Of a stretch of DNA of 64,000 bases, positions 62,401 to 64,000 are shown in pieces. The position numbers and the translations under genes were made by a program. This stretch comes from JAHBNG01 sp039028975 (lineage in GTDB: Bacteria > Chloroflexota > Anaerolineae > Caldilineales > Caldilineaceae). Position 1 is the stretch's first letter; every line of letters starts with the position of its first letter. The notes beneath the pieces are model-generated. The model did not search any database, was not told the DNA's origin, and worked only from the letters and a program-made list of their open reading frames with translations. The stretch spans positions 3,434 through 67,433 of the forward strand of contig JBCCHB010000089.1 of the NCBI GenBank assembly GCA_039028975.1, read 5' to 3'.

Positions 62401-63376
62401 AAACGTTACTGTGACGGATCCACTGGCTCCAGATTGTAACCAAGAGATCGATAATTTGGGGCCTGGGCTGGTCTCTGAATACGTCTGTACGCTGAACAAT
62501 GTTCAAAGCGATCTGACGAATACGGCATCGGTTAGTGGACAGTCTCCCAATGGGGATACGCTCACAGATGAGGATACCGCAGCCGTAGTGGTCGTTATCC
62601 CCTCTATTGCCATCGACAAACGTGTTGCTCAGAGCGAAGTCCAGCCTGGTGAGGATGCACTCTTTACCATTGTGGTCACCAATACAGGAACCGTTGTCTT
62701 GAATAACGTCGTCGTTTCGGATACCCTTGCACCTGGGTGTAACCGCGATATTGGCACGCTGGCTCCCACAAACTCATTCACGTATGACTGTACATTGTCA
62801 AATATACAGGCTTCATTGATTAACGTTGCTGATGTTGTGGGTGTCCCACCCTTGGGGCCATCTGTAACAGATCAGGATGATGCCACCGTGACCGTTCCAT
62901 CTGCCGATTTACGCATCGTGAAAACCGATGGCGGTACAACGACAGAGGCTGGGGGAACCATTACTTATACGTTCTCTTACCAGAATCTTGGTAGAGGTAA
63001 TGCATTTGATGTCGTGGTCACTGAGGCCGTTCCTGACTTCACGACCTTTGATCCGGCTGCCAGCAATCCAAATTGGGTGTGTGCAGGCGGGGCCACATCT
63101 GCAGGCACCACCTGTACCTATGCCATAGGCGATCTGGCTGCGGGTGCTTCGAGTGATATTGCCCTTGAATTCGTTGTCATTGTAGACGACCCGCTGCCTA
63201 ATACGATCGATCGGATTTTAAACTTTGTAACCATTACAGGTCGTAACAATGTTGCGGGTAACAATACATCCGAAGACAATACACCCCTGACACCAACTGG
63301 GCTAGATACAGTGCCTGAACCCCAGGGCCAAAGCGATCCAGTTATCTATATTCCGTTGATGAACGCTGGTTTCTAG
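59447..63376 (+). CDS. Large secreted DUF11-repeat surface protein
   Basis: 1309 residues from the ATG at 59447 (GGAG eight bases upstream); an in-frame TTG 60 bp earlier lacks a good site. Signal peptide after a 40-residue N-region (WLFVLASLALLWTFSV, cleavage near DAAFAQ). A unique N-terminal domain of about 300 residues follows, then eight DUF11-type repeats of about 100 residues. Each repeat has an I-x-I-x-KTPD-x-Q start, FTI-x-VTNTG, LTNVTVTDPL, a Cys pair and a V-D-x-D-x-A end (possible Ca2+ sites). A ninth, divergent repeat (RIVKTDGG) ends the array. The C-terminus reads VIYIPLMNAGF. Likely an adhesin or surface-layer-type protein. Confidence 0.9.
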   Translation: MNQTSALSIYSQSRSSAASTLSKSRNWIDRPFRWLFVLASLALLWTFSVPDAAFAQETSLTPLGGSIYGNYCTASGGIGLKEDPFTGTFSVNVPGNPVAAYWYWSGRTDESPHQNDTQIAVSLNGASDVILSADQSISSAVIYGQTLYNWHMNVYEDDTLSLVTPNSLNSFTISELTLNGPTINFENHGAGVLIIYEHPTCPFQKIDVTYGLDSFHHSQTVPYGPDSEVFCTTFQASAVPQSFSIDMFIGGVAADTRGNSIWYITGSGTPAYTTLVDDLSASEIVDPLNVESGLEWDMHMENITIDPGETHACFQIESPEADDGISSIWIGTSTGLTQVQPSIVITKTPDIQVVSPGTDVSFVITVENTSPYTLTSVQVTDPLWTDCELDIGTMVSGGITTYDCPAGSVEESFVNTAFVTGLSPFQTTVSDQDDAQVFVAAIEINKTPDLQSVRSGSDVTFTIQVTNTGDVPLDNVTVTDIQTPSCDRNLGTLDVGQASTPYTCVATNVTSAFTNEATVVGTPEVGDSVTDSDIADVLVFNPAIVIEKTPELQTVAVGAPVTFTIQVTNTGDITLTNVTVDDALAPLCDNVWASMAPGETQSYTCVLDPVTASFTNEASVMGTAPDGSTVSDTDTADVVTQDLPNDPAIDIQKTPDDQTILSGGFARFDIQVQNSGNVTLTNVTITDPLAPACDRTFPQLLVAEVTEYECILDNVTADFTNVVTVTGTSPSNIQVTDSDNANVTVVTPAIDISKAPDVQTVLPGDPVQFSITVTNTGSVDLINVNVEDALATECNRNLGTLAAGESTSYQCTLPSATNSFTNVAVVTGDPVLGGPPVTATDTAEVIVILPAIDITKTPDNQTVVQGTPVTFTIRVENTGTVTLTNVTVSDPLVSDCDRTFAQLIPGGVEEYSCQLDSVQLAFTNVASVTGTPPLGDDVSDQDDAVVGIVLPGLEIIKSPDLQLTLPNGSVNFTITVRNTGNSMLTNVTVTDPLAPDCNQEIDNLGPGLVSEYVCTLNNVQSDLTNTASVSGQSPNGDTLTDEDTAAVVVVIPSIAIDKRVAQSEVQPGEDALFTIVVTNTGTVVLNNVVVSDTLAPGCNRDIGTLAPTNSFTYDCTLSNIQASLINVADVVGVPPLGPSVTDQDDATVTVPSADLRIVKTDGGTTTEAGGTITYTFSYQNLGRGNAFDVVVTEAVPDFTTFDPAASNPNWVCAGGATSAGTTCTYAIGDLAAGASSDIALEFVVIVDDPLPNTIDRILNFVTITGRNNVAGNNTSEDNTPLTPTGLDTVPEPQGQSDPVIYIPLMNAGF
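60470..62920 (+). repeat. Eight tandem ~300-bp repeats encoding DUF11 domains
   Basis: Repeat starts (the codons for I-x-I-x-K-x-P-D) lie near 60471, 60767, 61073, 61388, 61691, 61998, 62299 and 62603, with a period of about 295-315 bp. The DNA copies have diverged; similarity is mainly at protein level, so it is an old expansion rather than a recent slippage array. Confidence 0.8.
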
Positions 63377-63440
63377 AGGGGGAATAGAGAAGAACTATAG
63401 GATCTCTGAGGAATAGTGGGGTGGAGTAACCGTAGTAACC

Positions 63441-63508
63441 GTAGCCCGTCCTTTTAGGGCGGGAACTCCGTTACATCGGGTGCCTCCCGCCCTAAAAGGA
63501 CGGGCTAC
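63441..63508. repeat. REP-like hairpin with 24-bp perfect arms
   Basis: 63441-63464 and 63485-63508 are exact reverse complements around a 20-nt loop. The arm begins GTAGCCCGTCC and contains TTTTAGGGCGGG, a sequence type met as scattered palindromes in several bacterial phyla. It lies 65 bp after the DUF11 stop and could also act as a transcription end or mRNA stabiliser. Confidence 0.75.
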
Positions 63509-63571
63509 AACATTGCCGTGTCTTGGTCTGACCACACAAAAGCTCAGACAACCGAACTATATTGTGGTCGA

Positions 63572-63628
63572 TTTGGAAACCGGAGTTTTCCTTTGCTCTA
63601 CCGGGGTAACTAAACTTCGGTTTTCAAA
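63572..63628. repeat. Hairpin repeat family R3, copy 2
   Basis: 63572-63588 pairs with 63612-63628 (15 of 17 positions, the two others as G-T). The core AAACCGGAGTTT is shared with the hairpin at 28624-28683. Confidence 0.6.
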
Positions 63629-63757
63629 CGTATCTGAGTATAGGACGGTTAGATAAGACGATTAACCTGAGGGTGGCGCATCCCCGATGTGGCTCTTCTT
63701 CCGGAATTGGCAGGTCAGTGATGCCCGCCCAAGGTTATACGATGAAATCGTTCATTT

Positions 63758-63794
63758 ATGCAACGGCCACTGATTAGACGGGCGTTGCATTTTT
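63758..63794 (+). terminator. Intrinsic terminator
   Basis: ATGCAACGGCC (63758-63768) pairs with GGGCGTTGCAT (63780-63790), about 9 of 11 positions, followed by TTTT. It stands 380 bp after the DUF11 gene; the transcript it ends is uncertain. Confidence 0.5.
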
Positions 63795-63899
63795 GGCGTC
63801 ATAAGGTAGACTTCTGCCATTTGAGCACACCCTCCCAATCACCGGATGGAATAGATTATGGCTCTTAATGGATTCCAAGGAGCTGATTGAACGCCAAAG

Positions 63900-64000
63900 T
63901 TAAGTATTAATTATTGTTTATTCAAAATTAATTATTCAGCGCTTTTCTGACTGAGCCATTGCCAATAATTAATAATAAATAGCGAATAATTAATACTTAA
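63900..64000. mobile_element. 101-bp AT-rich inverted-repeat element (MITE-like) at the right edge
   Basis: Terminal inverted repeats TTAAGTATTAATTATT (63900-63915) and its exact complement (63985-64000). The match continues imperfectly inward, so each arm is about 37 nt. There is no coding capacity. It ends at the last base of the window, so it may extend further. Confidence 0.6.

Noticed and set aside
60470..62920. CRISPR-like or satellite array
   Set aside because: The period is about 300 bp, in frame and coding; the repeats encode DUF11 domains.
63441..63508. Strong terminator of the DUF11 gene
   Set aside because: No T-run follows either side; it fits a REP-like palindrome better, though it may still influence RNA ends.
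1..64000. tRNA or rRNA genes
   Set aside because: Scanning for T-arm-like GGTTCGA motifs gave only hits inside protein genes or isolated matches without a cloverleaf.

Overview
The window reads as a chromosomal segment of a Chloroflexota bacterium, probably from the Anaerolineae/Caldilineae side. That assignment is an inference from gene content, not from a marker phylogeny. Supporting signs are a short IF-2, an F420-type LLM oxidoreductase, a DUF4058 protein, a lipoprotein-led peptide ABC system, large secreted Thr/Pro-linker proteins with short LPL-like tails, and medium GC with long AT-rich intergenic spacers.

Left part (1-16 kb), housekeeping. A minus-strand translation/transcription cluster runs nusA - ylxR - [868 bp gap] - infB - rbfA - nrnA - truB - ribF, with ribF cut by the left edge. 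In front of nusA is a near-consensus promoter followed by a terminator-like hairpin, which looks like an attenuated leader. Next come a small methyltransferase, leuS, ilvE, rpoD and a second methyltransferase with a zinc-ribbon tail. Between ilvE and rpoD lies an exact 16-bp consensus parS (ParB-binding) site overlapping the rpoD terminator stem, so the segment may lie in the origin-proximal part of the chromosome.

Middle part (16-41 kb), mixed metabolism and envelope. It holds an SsnA-like aminohydrolase, an Fpg/Nei glycosylase, an F420/LLM oxidoreductase with an RDD membrane protein, a PhyH dioxygenase, an SDR, and a 1330-residue protein with a glycosidase-like barrel and three amidase domains. 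Two of those amidase domains have lost all their zinc ligands. A PH-domain protein, a Rieske oxygenase, xylulokinase and an L,D-transpeptidase follow. DnaE carries a 425-residue intein and an unusual Asn/Gly-rich linker. A translationally coupled sulfatase-GDPD pair ends this part.

Right part (41-64 kb). A peptide/oligosaccharide-type ABC importer has a binding protein and two permeases but no ATPase gene nearby. Then come DUF4058, a secreted trypsin-like protease with binding modules, an Ldh2-family dehydrogenase, MAPEG and GNAT. A four-gene minus-strand operon (51.7-56.2 kb) encodes a beta-rich protein, a membrane-anchored zinc-finger protein sharing the same beta modules, a small free copy of the zinc finger, and an adaptor ending in what looks like Effector-Associated Domain 1 (EAD1). 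It is preceded by a perfect 14-bp inverted repeat. This operon is the best candidate for an undescribed (probably biological-conflict) system. The window ends with yggX, an ATP-grasp ligase, a giant DUF11-repeat surface protein and a cluster of hairpin elements.

Several families of small non-coding dispersed repeats occur in the spacers: a ~94-bp element with GCCAGAAAA/TTTTCTGGC ends (3 copies), a ~92-bp element (2 copies, one abutting the dnaE stop), and an AAACCGGAGTTT hairpin (2 copies). A REP-like 24-bp-arm hairpin and a 101-bp AT-rich inverted-repeat element at the right edge occur once each. No tRNA, rRNA, IS transposase or CRISPR array was recognised.
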